DNA from: Rhodocyclales bacterium
Lineage (GTDB): Bacteria; Pseudomonadota; Gammaproteobacteria; Burkholderiales; Rhodocyclaceae
DNA length: 64,000 nt
Assembly: GCA_016192435.1 (NCBI GenBank)
Contig: JACPUD010000069.1
Location: 1 to 64,000, forward strand
Direction: 5' to 3'
The notes under the pieces were generated by a model. It ran no database searches. It worked only from the letters and a program-made list of their open reading frames with translations, and was not told the DNA's origin. This document shows positions 51,116 to 58,273 of the stretch, piece after piece. The translations under genes and the position numbers were made by a program. Each line of letters opens with the position of its first letter. Positions within the stretch are counted from its first letter, which is position 1.

Positions 51116-52975
51116 TCAATAGCTGGCGCCGGCGTCCCACATCGCGGGCGCGAAACGCACCACGCGATTGCGACCGCTCGATTTGGCCTGGTACAGGGCC
51201 ACGTCGGCGAACTTGACCACCTGCCAGAAGGTGTCCGAATCCGTCGGAAATTCGGCGACGCCGATCGAAATGGTCTTTTGCAGTATGCCGCCGGCCAACG
51301 GAATCTTGGTCGCCTCGACCTTGGCGCGGATCTTTTCCGCGACGTCCATCGCCGCGGCGGCATCCGTATCGTTCAGCACCAGGAGGAATTCCTCGCCGCC
51401 GTAGCGCACGGCGATGTCCGAAGCGCGCACGCTGCGCACCAGGATCTCGGCCAGGGTCTTCAGCACCTTGTCGCCGACCTCGTGGCCGTGGGTATCGTTG
51501 ACCTGCTTGAAGAAATCCAGGTCGAGCATCAGCACCGAGAACGCGCTCTTGCGCCGCTGGCTGCCGGCCACCAGCGCGGCCACGTATTCTTCGAGGAAGC
51601 GGCGGTTGTAGAGGCCGGTCATGGCGTCGCGCAGGGCATTTTCGCGCAGGTGCTCCATGAGTCGCCTGGCCTCCAGCACCGGTCCGGCTTCGCGCAGATA
51701 GACGGCGACAAACGGCATCATCAGGCGCGCCAGCGCGCCTTCGTCGGCGGCGACGACGACTTGCACCACGCAGATGGCCGAACCGGACTGGGTGATCGGC
51801 AGGCAGATGTGGGTGTCGCCGGCGGATCCGGGACGGAACATGGTGCATAGCCCGGGGTAATCCACGGCATTGACTTCGTGGCCGGTGCGGTGGGCGCGAC
51901 AGAAGCTGGCATCGACCACCACCTGCGGATCGCAATGGCGGCAGGCGGCGCCGGCTTCGCCGTCGACCACGATCGGCGTCATGCGGTTCTTGCTCGCCGC
52001 AACTTCATAAATCGAGAAGCGCTTGAAGTCGTATTTGCGCCGCAGCATGTCGGACAGCCGCTGGTAGATTTCGAGCTTGGTCTGGTCTTCCTCGATCGCC
52101 TGCTTGAACTGCGAGGCTTCGACCAGGCTTTCCACCAGCTCCGTGGTGTGCACCAACTGGTTGCCGCCTTCGCGCACCACCTGGTGGCCCATCAACTGGC
52201 CGACGCGGGTGCGGATGGTGCTTACCTCGCGTTCGAGGAAGGCCATCAGTTGATTGATGTTGAGGGCGATCTCGCCCACTTCGTCGTTGCTGCGCTGGCG
52301 AATGCGCCCGGAGAAATTGCCGCCCACCGCCTGCGAGGTGACTTCCTGCACGCTTTGCGCGGCTTCCGCCAGCGGATTCATCATGCGCCGCAGCAGCCCC
52401 AGGGCCAGCAGCGCGGCCGCCAGCACCGCCAGGCTGACCAGGGCCACGGCGATGATGCCCTGGCGCCGCACTTCGGCCAGGGAGATGTCGATGCTGATCG
52501 CGCCCAGCACCGTGCCGGCGCTCACCGTGTGGCATTGCAGGCAATTGGGCACGCCGTCGTTGCCGGCAACGTAGGGAATCACCGCGCGAAACATCAGCTC
52601 GCCGTCGGCGTCGGCCACCTCGAAGGTTTCCCTGCCGGTGCGCAGAACCTCGGTGACATCCTGGCTGTCGGCACCTTCGCTGGACAGGCCCGGTCCGAAC
52701 TGCTTGACCACGGCCGGGCCGCGCGCCACGCGCACCCGATGCACGCCGGGAACGCCGGCCAGCCGCGTCAGAAACTGCTCGCGCTTGCCTATGCTGCCGT
52801 TGATCATGCTCTCGGTCAGGCCGACCTTGACCGTCTCGGCCACCGAGCGCGCATGGCGTTCCGCGGTATAGATCGAGAAGCGGCGAAAGCTCAATGCGGA
52901 CAGCACGGTCAGCACCACGACCAGCACGGCGAGGATGCCGACGAAGAACACCTGGGTTTTGTCTTTGAGTTTCAT
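51116..52975 (-). CDS. diguanylate cyclase with a periplasmic heme-c-type sensor domain
   Basis: A 619-residue membrane protein. A first helix (about 9-29), a periplasmic domain carrying a covalent-heme motif CLQCH (C145, C148, H149), a second helix (about 173-195) with HAMP region, a GAF-like segment with a cysteine cluster (ACRHCD ... SFCRAH ... GLCTMF), and a C-terminal GGDEF domain with the active motif YGGEEF. It makes cyclic di-GMP. The heme motif suggests sensing of redox state, oxygen or NO in the periplasm. The start at 52975 leaves a suitable membrane N-terminus; an in-frame ATG at 53014 is possible. Confidence 0.88.
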   Translation of the reverse strand: MKLKDKTQVFFVGILAVLVVVLTVLSALSFRRFSIYTAERHARSVAETVKVGLTESMINGSIGKREQFLTRLAGVPGVHRVRVARGPAVVKQFGPGLSSEGADSQDVTEVLRTGRETFEVADADGELMFRAVIPYVAGNDGVPNCLQCHTVSAGTVLGAISIDISLAEVRRQGIIAVALVSLAVLAAALLALGLLRRMMNPLAEAAQSVQEVTSQAVGGNFSGRIRQRSNDEVGEIALNINQLMAFLEREVSTIRTRVGQLMGHQVVREGGNQLVHTTELVESLVEASQFKQAIEEDQTKLEIYQRLSDMLRRKYDFKRFSIYEVAASKNRMTPIVVDGEAGAACRHCDPQVVVDASFCRAHRTGHEVNAVDYPGLCTMFRPGSAGDTHICLPITQSGSAICVVQVVVAADEGALARLMMPFVAVYLREAGPVLEARRLMEHLRENALRDAMTGLYNRRFLEEYVAALVAGSQRRKSAFSVLMLDLDFFKQVNDTHGHEVGDKVLKTLAEILVRSVRASDIAVRYGGEEFLLVLNDTDAAAAMDVAEKIRAKVEATKIPLAGGILQKTISIGVAEFPTDSDTFWQVVKFADVALYQAKSSGRNRVVRFAPAMWDAGASY

Positions 52976-53109
52976 GGGTTCAGGTAGCCGCGTCCCTATG
53001 CTGTTTGCCTGCACGAAAAAAGTCGCATGCTAGCAAATAACCATGCCCGGGGGATGGCAAATCGAGCCGCGACATGCCGTGCGGCGCCGAATGCCGCGAT
53101 CAACGGTGC

Positions 53110-53325
53110 TCACGTCGCGCCGGGCGCAAACAGCTTTTGCTTGAGGCAGGCCGGACAGAGGCAAGTCGCCGGCGCTGCGGCATCGGCCGGCGCCGGCAGC
53201 GGCAGCAGGGGCGGCAGACTGGCGCACCAGCACTGCGCATCGCCGGCTTCCATGCCGCAGCGAAATTGTGCACCGCATTGCGCACAAACACCGGTCGGCG
53301 CATCGGTCGCCGAAGCCGCACTCAC
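53110..53325 (-). CDS. small cysteine-rich CWC-family protein
   Basis: A 71-residue protein beginning (GTG) SAASATDAPTGVCAQCGAQF and containing CWC (DAQCWCASLPPLL) and CLCPACL. This is the cysteine-rich CWC family, probably zinc-binding, of unknown function. The GTG at 53325 overlaps the stop of the anti-sigma gene (GTGA), so it is translationally coupled and the third gene of the ECF sigma operon. Confidence 0.75.
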   Translation of the reverse strand: MSAASATDAPTGVCAQCGAQFRCGMEAGDAQCWCASLPPLLPLPAPADAAAPATCLCPACLKQKLFAPGAT

Positions 53326-53504
53326 GGCGTGCCGCCGCTGCCGAAGCGGCGGCACGCCGCGCGCAGCACGTCCATCTGCCGGCGGTAGTTGCTGCAGCCG
53401 GCGCAGATCCAGACATGCAGGCGCAGCCCCGCCCGCTCGGCCAGGCTCAGCGGACGGTCCTGTTCCTGCGACATCAATTCGGTCGCCTGTTTGCAAGTCA
53501 GCAT
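53322..53504 (-). CDS. zinc-finger anti-sigma factor
   Basis: A 60-residue zf-HC2 protein, MLTCKQATELMSQEQDRPLS, with the metal motif H-x3-C-x2-C in LRLHVWICAGCSNY. Zinc anti-sigma factors (ZAS) bind an ECF sigma factor and release it on thiol oxidation. It starts 1 bp after the sigma factor stop. There is no membrane helix, so it acts in the cytoplasm. The arrangement recalls the sigma-E/MseR pair that controls MsrAB in Neisseria, as I remember it. Confidence 0.85.
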   Translation of the reverse strand: MLTCKQATELMSQEQDRPLSLAERAGLRLHVWICAGCSNYRRQMDVLRAACRRFGSGGTP

Positions 53505-53505
53505 T

Positions 53506-54084
53506 TCAGGTTTTCGCTCCGGCAAACCAACTGTCTTCGAGGCAAGCGCGCAAGCCCGTGCGGGCGCGATGCAGCACCACCCAGCAATTGGACGCGCTGA
53601 TGCCGGTTTCCTTACAGATTTCCCCGGCCTCGAAGCCGAGGAATTCCCGCATCATGAAGACGCGTGCGGTCTTTTCCGGCAGGTGATCGAGGCAGGCCTC
53701 GAACACGCGCCAGAACTGCTGCTGCTCGAATGAAGCCTCCGGATCGGCCCAGCGTCCCGGCCGCGCAGACTCCTGCCAATGGCCGCGCCGATCGAACAGC
53801 GACTCGTTGAGCAGCTCGTCGGCAGCCTCGTCCTCGGCCAGCGAGGTCGCGGAGATTTCGCGGCTCTGGGCACGGATGATGTCGATGATCTTGTTGCGCA
53901 GGATGGAAATCAGCCAGGTCTTGTAGGACGAGCGGCTTTCGAAGCGATGGCCGCCCGTCAGCGCCGCGAGCAGGGTTTCCTGCACCGCATCCTCGGCGGC
54001 GCCCGCGTCGCGCAACTGCAGGCGCGCGAAGCGCAGCAGGTCGGGGCGCAGGGCGTTCAGCTCGCTTTGACGATCCAGTTCCAT
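53506..54084 (-). CDS. ECF-family RNA polymerase sigma factor
   Basis: A 192-residue sigma-70 family factor. Region 2 includes DLLRFARLQLRDAGAAEDAVQ and YKTWLISILRNKIIDIIR; region 4 includes LPEKTARVFMMREFLGFEAG and the HTH ISASNCWVVLHRAR. The ATG at 54084 gives the family length; the longer frame to 54348 is a shadow of msrB. Divergent from msrB-msrA, which are probable targets. Followed at once by its zinc anti-sigma gene. Confidence 0.9.
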   Translation of the reverse strand: MELDRQSELNALRPDLLRFARLQLRDAGAAEDAVQETLLAALTGGHRFESRSSYKTWLISILRNKIIDIIRAQSREISATSLAEDEAADELLNESLFDRRGHWQESARPGRWADPEASFEQQQFWRVFEACLDHLPEKTARVFMMREFLGFEAGEICKETGISASNCWVVLHRARTGLRACLEDSWFAGAKT

Positions 54085-54247
54085 GGGGCGCGCAGGGCTA
54101 TCGGAGGGAACGCATTTTGACCCAGGATGACTAAGATGGGCAAACCTTCCGATTCTGTAAGGAATCCGCAGGCCACCACGACCACAGCCCATCGCAGGCA
54201 AGCAGCCAGGCGCATCCCCGACAGCGCCCCGACCACAGGAGAGCCAC

Positions 54248-54748
54248 ATGAACCGTCGCCACTGGATTTTCCGGATATCCGGCCTCGCCGCCGCCACCGC
54301 GCTGCCCTGGGGCAGCGCCGGCGCCGCCAGCAGCTTTGCACTGACCAAGCCGAAGCAGGAATGGAAAAAGCTGCTGAGCCCCGACGCCTACCGCGTGCTG
54401 TTCGAGGAAGGCACCGAGCCCGCCGGCAGCAGCCCGCTGAATGCGGAAAAGCGCGCGGGCAGCTTCATCTGCGCCGCCTGCAACCTGCCGCTGTTCGACA
54501 GCGCCCACAAGTACGAAAGCGGCACCGGCTGGCCCAGCTTCTGGCAGCCGCTGGCCGGCGCCGTCGGCACTTCGACCGACTTCAAGCTGATCCTCCCGCG
54601 CACCGAGTACCACTGCTCGCGCTGCGGCGGGCATCAGGGCCATGTCTTCAACGACGGCCCGCAGCCCACCGGCAAGCGCTACTGCAACAACGGCGTGGCG
54701 CTCGCCTTCGTGCCCAAGGGTGCGCCTTTGCCGGCGCTGCGGACATGA
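54248..54748 (+). CDS. msrB: exported methionine-(R)-sulfoxide reductase
   Basis: A 166-residue MsrB with an N-terminal signal (MNRRHWIFRISGLAAATALP; the Arg pair suggests a Tat signal). Two CxxC pairs (CAAC and CSRC) bind zinc, and the catalytic cysteine is in RYCNNGVALAF. It reduces methionine-R-sulfoxide in periplasmic proteins. The gene overlaps msrA by an ATGA junction. Regulation by the divergent ECF sigma factor is probable. Confidence 0.93.
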   Translation: MNRRHWIFRISGLAAATALPWGSAGAASSFALTKPKQEWKKLLSPDAYRVLFEEGTEPAGSSPLNAEKRAGSFICAACNLPLFDSAHKYESGTGWPSFWQPLAGAVGTSTDFKLILPRTEYHCSRCGGHQGHVFNDGPQPTGKRYCNNGVALAFVPKGAPLPALRT

Positions 54749-55362
54749 GGCCGGCTTGCTTGGCCCGGGCGATGGCGCTCTGCGCCCTCCTCGCAGGGGC
54801 CGCCCAGGCCGCGACGCCGCCGGCGCCCGCCGCGGCTCCGGGCCGCGCCACGGCGATCTTCGCCGGCGGCTGCTTCTGGTGCATCGAAAAGGACTTCGAG
54901 AAACTCGCCGGGGTCATCGAAGTGGAATCCGGCTATACCGCAGGCAAGACGCCGAACCCGAGCTACGAACAGGTCAGCGCCGGCAGCACCGGCCACGCCG
55001 AGGCGGTGCGGGTGATCTACGACCCGCAGAAAGTCAGCTACCCGCAACTGGTCGATTATTTCTGGCGGCATATCGATCCGACGGTCAAGGACCGGCAGTT
55101 CTGCGACGTCGGCACCCAGTATCGCAGCGGCATCTACTGGCAGAACGAGACCGAGCGCAAGGCCGCCGAAGCCAGCCGCGACGCGCTGCTGAAGGGCGGC
55201 AAGTTCAAGACCATACACACCGAACTGGCGCCGGCGACGACCTTCTGGCTGGCCGAGGCATACCATCAGGACTATTACAAGAAGAACCCGATCCGCTACA
55301 ACTACTACCGCAAGTCCTGCGGCCGCGACGCGCGGGTGGAAGAAGTCTGGAGCGGCAAGTAG
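54745..55362 (+). CDS. msrA: exported methionine-(S)-sulfoxide reductase
   Basis: A 205-residue MsrA with a signal peptide (1-22). The catalytic cysteine is in IFAGGCFWCIEKDF; other family motifs are SGYTAGKTPNPSYEQV, GHAEAVRVIYDP and GTQYRSGIYW. Paired with msrB it would repair both sulfoxide stereoisomers in the periplasm. A dispersed repeat in reverse orientation lies 13 bp after the stop. Confidence 0.94.
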   Translation: MRPACLARAMALCALLAGAAQAATPPAPAAAPGRATAIFAGGCFWCIEKDFEKLAGVIEVESGYTAGKTPNPSYEQVSAGSTGHAEAVRVIYDPQKVSYPQLVDYFWRHIDPTVKDRQFCDVGTQYRSGIYWQNETERKAAEASRDALLKGGKFKTIHTELAPATTFWLAEAYHQDYYKKNPIRYNYYRKSCGRDARVEEVWSGK

Positions 55363-55374
55363 GCTGCCATACTC

Positions 55375-55399
55375 CGCCGTCCCGCCAGCGCCAACTTTC
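55375..55399 (-). repeat. dispersed 25-bp repeat, copy 12
   Basis: The minus strand reads GAAAGTTGGCGCTGGCG then GGACGGCG, a perfect consensus copy between msrA and arsM. Confidence 0.8.
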
Positions 55400-55479
55400 G
55401 GGGCGCCGGCAGGGATTCGTCGGCACGCACCGGGCGGCGTTCTCGCGCTCGGCGCCATCACCATGAACAAGGAACAGAC

Positions 55480-56538
55480 ATGCACGAACTGGTCAAGGAC
55501 TACTACGGCAGACAGTTGAGCAAATCGGACGACTTGAAGACCTCGGCCTGTTGCGACGCATCGAGCGTGCCGGGCTGGCTCAAGCCGCTCCTGGCGCGGA
55601 TCCACCCCGAGGTGCTGGAACGCTATTACGGCTGCGGCCTGGTGGCGCCGCCGCTCCTGGCCGGCTGCCGCGTGCTCGACCTGGGCAGCGGGTCCGGGCG
55701 CGACGTGTATGCGCTGGCGCAGCTCGCCGGACCGACCGGCGAAGTCGTCGGCGTGGACATGACCGACGAGCAGCTCGCCGTGGCGCAACGCCATCGCGAA
55801 CATCACCGCATCGCTTTCGGCTTCGAGCGCGACAACGTGCGCTTCCTGCACGGCTACATCGAGCGCCTCGACGAACTCGACCTGGCGCCGGGCAGCTTCG
55901 ACGTCATCGTCTCCAACTGCGTGGTCAATCTGTCGCCCGACAAGGAGGCCGTGCTGCGCGGCGTGCAGCGCCTGCTCAAGCCCGGCGGCGAGTTCTACTT
56001 CTCCGACGTGTATGCCGACCGGCGCGTGCCCGATGCCGTGAGGAACGATCCGGTGCTCTACGGCGAATGCCTCGGCGGTGCGCTGTACTGGAACGACTTC
56101 CTCGGCTTGGCGCGGCAGGCGGGTTTCAACGACCCACGCCTGGTCGAAGACCGGCCGCTGGCGATCACCGATGCGGAATTGGCGCCGCGCACCGCCGGCG
56201 TGAACTTCTTCTCCGCCACCTACCGCCTGTTCAAGCTCGACGGACTCGAAGCCGACTGCGAGGATTACGGCCAGGCCGTGGTCTATCGCGGCAGCATCCC
56301 GCAGCAAGCCCAGGCCTTCGTCCTCGACCGCCATCACCGCATCGAAGCCGGCCGCGTCTTCCCGGTCTGCGGCAACACCTTCCGCATGCTCAAGGAAAGC
56401 CGGCTGGCGCCGCATTTCGATTTCATCGGCGACTTCACGCGCCACTACGGCATCTTCGAAGGTTGCGGCAAGGCGCTGCCCTTCGGCGGCAATGCGGGCG
56501 GCGGCGAGGCCGACGCAGAAAGCTGCGGCTGCTGCTAG
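55480..56538 (+). CDS. arsM: arsenite S-adenosylmethionine methyltransferase
   Basis: A 352-residue methyltransferase. The SAM motif is VLDLGSGSGRDVYAL. Conserved cysteines for As(III) are C24-C25 (TSACCDAS), one in VIVSNCVVNLSP and one in YGECLGGALYWNDF, plus a Cys-rich tail (ESCGCC). It methylates arsenite stepwise. Together with ArsS (38825) and the glycosyltransferase at 62557 it would feed arsenosugar synthesis. The start at 55480 follows AAGGAACAGAC. Confidence 0.92.
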   Translation: MHELVKDYYGRQLSKSDDLKTSACCDASSVPGWLKPLLARIHPEVLERYYGCGLVAPPLLAGCRVLDLGSGSGRDVYALAQLAGPTGEVVGVDMTDEQLAVAQRHREHHRIAFGFERDNVRFLHGYIERLDELDLAPGSFDVIVSNCVVNLSPDKEAVLRGVQRLLKPGGEFYFSDVYADRRVPDAVRNDPVLYGECLGGALYWNDFLGLARQAGFNDPRLVEDRPLAITDAELAPRTAGVNFFSATYRLFKLDGLEADCEDYGQAVVYRGSIPQQAQAFVLDRHHRIEAGRVFPVCGNTFRMLKESRLAPHFDFIGDFTRHYGIFEGCGKALPFGGNAGGGEADAESCGCC

Positions 56539-56550
56539 GCGGTTCGCGCC

Positions 56551-56768
56551 ATGGAAATCTTACTGCTCGGCGTCACCCTGTTGCTCGCCTTCGGCAACGG
56601 CGCCAACGACAACTCCAAGGGCTTCGCCACCGTCTGAGGTTCGACCGTCCTCCGCTACCGGCGCACCCTGGCCCTGGCGACGCTGGCCACGCTGGCCGAC
56701 AGCCTGCTTTCACTGGCCCTGGCGCAGACGCTGGTCGCGCAATGCGCCGGCCGGGGCCTGGTGCCTGT
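56551..56768 (+). pseudogene. truncated phosphate permease (PiT family) remnant
   Basis: An ATG at 56551 begins MEILLLGVTLLLAFGNGAND, the hallmark of PiT phosphate transporters, which often accompany arsM/arsS clusters. A TGA at 56635-56637 stops the frame after 28 codons; reading on gives GSTVLRYRRTLALATLATLA, which still fits the family, and then homology ends near 56768. The rest of the gene is missing. It is therefore an inactivated 5' fragment. Confidence 0.8.
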
Positions 56769-56780
56769 AATTTGCGTCCC

Positions 56781-57184
56781 TCAACGATTGTTAGTATCGG
56801 CGCCAGAATCCTGCCAATTCTCCGTAACCACTCCCGGATAAGTGGCAAAGTCCTTGAGTTTGTTTGTCACCACGGCACGCCAAGCGACACGGCATGAGCC
56901 GCAACCATCTTGTCGAGATGATCATTCTTACTGTCGCGGCTTGCCATTCGAATCGGCCCACAGGCCACGCCTACCGGAACATCGCAGGACACAACCTGAA
57001 TGTCATCAACCAACGCTGCGAGATTGACCCGCTCGTGCTCCGGTTCAGCGGATATGGCGACGCCGTATTCCAGTTCAGCATAGGTGATCGCCGACATCGC
57101 CACATCGCCGACGTAATATTGAGCGAAGCGCCGAGCCGGGCGAATCCTGATTTCGTCGCCTTCGCGCTCGATCTCAAGCGCCAT
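56781..57184 (-). pseudogene. decayed vapBC toxin-antitoxin remnant
   Basis: On the minus strand a VapB-like C-terminal piece (MALEIEREGDEIRIRPARR) runs straight into the middle of a VapC-like PIN protein (FAQYYVGDVAMSAITYAELE and NDHLDKMVAAHAVSLG). The VapC N-terminus with its first metal-binding motif is missing. Near 56875 a frame change separates a further VapC-like end (VVTNKLKDFATYP). This is a deletion plus frameshift product and should be inactive. Confidence 0.7.
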
Positions 57185-57473
57185 GAGTGGAATAAGTATG
57201 CGCGTTCCAAGCTGTGTCCAAATGACATTCCGGGAAAACCAGAAGGTGCCTACGAGACAACCGGCTGGGTCGGAATGGGTGACTGGCTTGGCACGCGGGT
57301 GATAGCTACCAGGCACAGGAAATATCGTTCTCCAAGCAAAGTATCGTGTCAGCGGCGGCAACCCGTACTAAGCCGGCCTTTCGCTTGAGCAATCACCGAC
57401 AGCAACTCAGGCCGACAATCAGACCTGTTCCACGCCATGGCGATTCGCACCGAAAGTTGGCGCTGGCGCGACG
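57185..57473. other. 289-bp stretch with no supported gene
   Basis: I see no convincing coding sequence here. The region contains the outer end of the vapBC remnant and, from 57452, a dispersed repeat that leads into the AhpD-like frame. Confidence 0.5.
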
Positions 57474-57476
57474 GTG
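57452..57476 (+). repeat. dispersed 25-bp repeat, copy 13
   Basis: GAAAGTTGGCGCTGGCG then CGACGGTG, immediately upstream of the chimeric AraC/AhpD junction. Confidence 0.7.
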
Positions 57477-58040
57477 CGTATTTCTTCACGCGACGCTCGC
57501 CTTGAGCGTCTTCACCCAGGCCGAAGGACTCATGCCGGTCTCGCGGATGAAGGCGCGCTGAAAGCCGTCGGCTTCATTCCCAACATGTACGCCAACATGG
57601 TCAACGTGCCCGGCGTGCTGAGCACCTACCTGCACGGCTACGCGGCCTTTCGCCAGAACTCGGGCCTGACGCCGGCCGAGCAGGAAGTGGTTTTTCTGGC
57701 CATCAGCCAGCAGAACGGCTGCAACTACTGCACCGCAGCGCACAGCATGCTGGCGGACAAGCTGTCGGGCGTACCGGCGCCAGTGCTGGCCGCGATCCGT
57801 TGCGGCCAGCCAATCCCGGATGCGAAGCTGGCGGCGCTCTACGGCTATGCGCAGGAACTGGTGAAGACGTCCGGCAAGCCCGGCCAGGCAGTCGCCGACG
57901 CCTTTCTTGCCGCCGGCTATACCGAAACCACAGCGCTGCAGGTGATTCTGGCCTCGGCGGTGAAAACGCTGTCGAACTACAGCAACCATCTGTTCCAGAC
58001 CGAGGTCGACGACAGGTTTGCGGCCTACAAGGTGGCCTGA
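57474..58040 (+). CDS. AhpD-like peroxidase/carboxymuconolactone decarboxylase domain protein, 5' end altered
   Basis: From about residue 28 (ALKAVGFIPNMYANM) the protein is a normal AhpD-like protein with the redox motif CNYCTAAH in QQNGCNYCTAAHSML. The first 27 residues are unlike the family. The same DNA on the opposite strand encodes the tail of an AraC-type regulator, so the gene probably lost its true start by deletion. It may still be translated from GTG 57474 or from an internal ATG such as 57584. I rate it a possible pseudogene. Confidence 0.6.
   Translation: MRISSRDARLERLHPGRRTHAGLADEGALKAVGFIPNMYANMVNVPGVLSTYLHGYAAFRQNSGLTPAEQEVVFLAISQQNGCNYCTAAHSMLADKLSGVPAPVLAAIRCGQPIPDAKLAALYGYAQELVKTSGKPGQAVADAFLAAGYTETTALQVILASAVKTLSNYSNHLFQTEVDDRFAAYKVA
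57486..57566 (-). pseudogene. 3' fragment of an AraC-family regulator gene
   Basis: The minus-strand frame reads FQRAFIRETGMSPSAWVKTL and ends LKASVA-stop. FxRAFxxETGMSPSAW is the end of the AraC-type DNA-binding domain. The rest of the gene is absent; upstream coding is replaced by the AhpD-like gene on the other strand. Confidence 0.65.
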
Positions 58041-58151
58041 GTGTAAGTAATTCGCAGCGAATCCGACGACGTGGGTAGCAGGTGCGCAAGCGCGCCTCGG
58101 GCGTCTGCCACCCACGGCAGCGTCCAGGCAACCATTACCGGGAGATCGACC

Positions 58152-58235
58152 ATGGACCAGATGCTGGACAAGCAAAAGTGCCACGACGTTGCCGTGAAGG
58201 GCAAGAACGACCGCGAGGCCGGCGCCAGAGCTTAA
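58152..58235 (+). CDS. possible 27-residue open frame
   Basis: ATG at 58152 with GGGAGATCGACC before it, reading MDQMLDKQKCHDVAVKGKND and ending at TAA 58233-58235. I find no known homologue. It could be a remnant or chance; the ribosome site is the only support. Confidence 0.25.
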   Translation: MDQMLDKQKCHDVAVKGKNDREAGARA

Positions 58236-58260
58236 AACTGAGCTTAAAACTGAGCTGAAG
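58228..58260. repeat. short tandem repeat before the GGDEF-EAL gene
   Basis: GAGCTTAAAACT occurs twice in tandem (58228-58239 and 58240-58251) followed by a partial unit GAGCTGAAG. It ends 14 bp before the ATG at 58274 and may affect its translation or arise from slippage. Confidence 0.7.
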
Positions 58261-58273
58261 CCTGGGCTGAACC

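Noticed and set aside
56551-56768. In-frame TGA of the PiT remnant as a selenocysteine codon.
   Set aside because: The family has no cysteine at this place, no SECIS-like hairpin is evident, and the gene is also truncated downstream.
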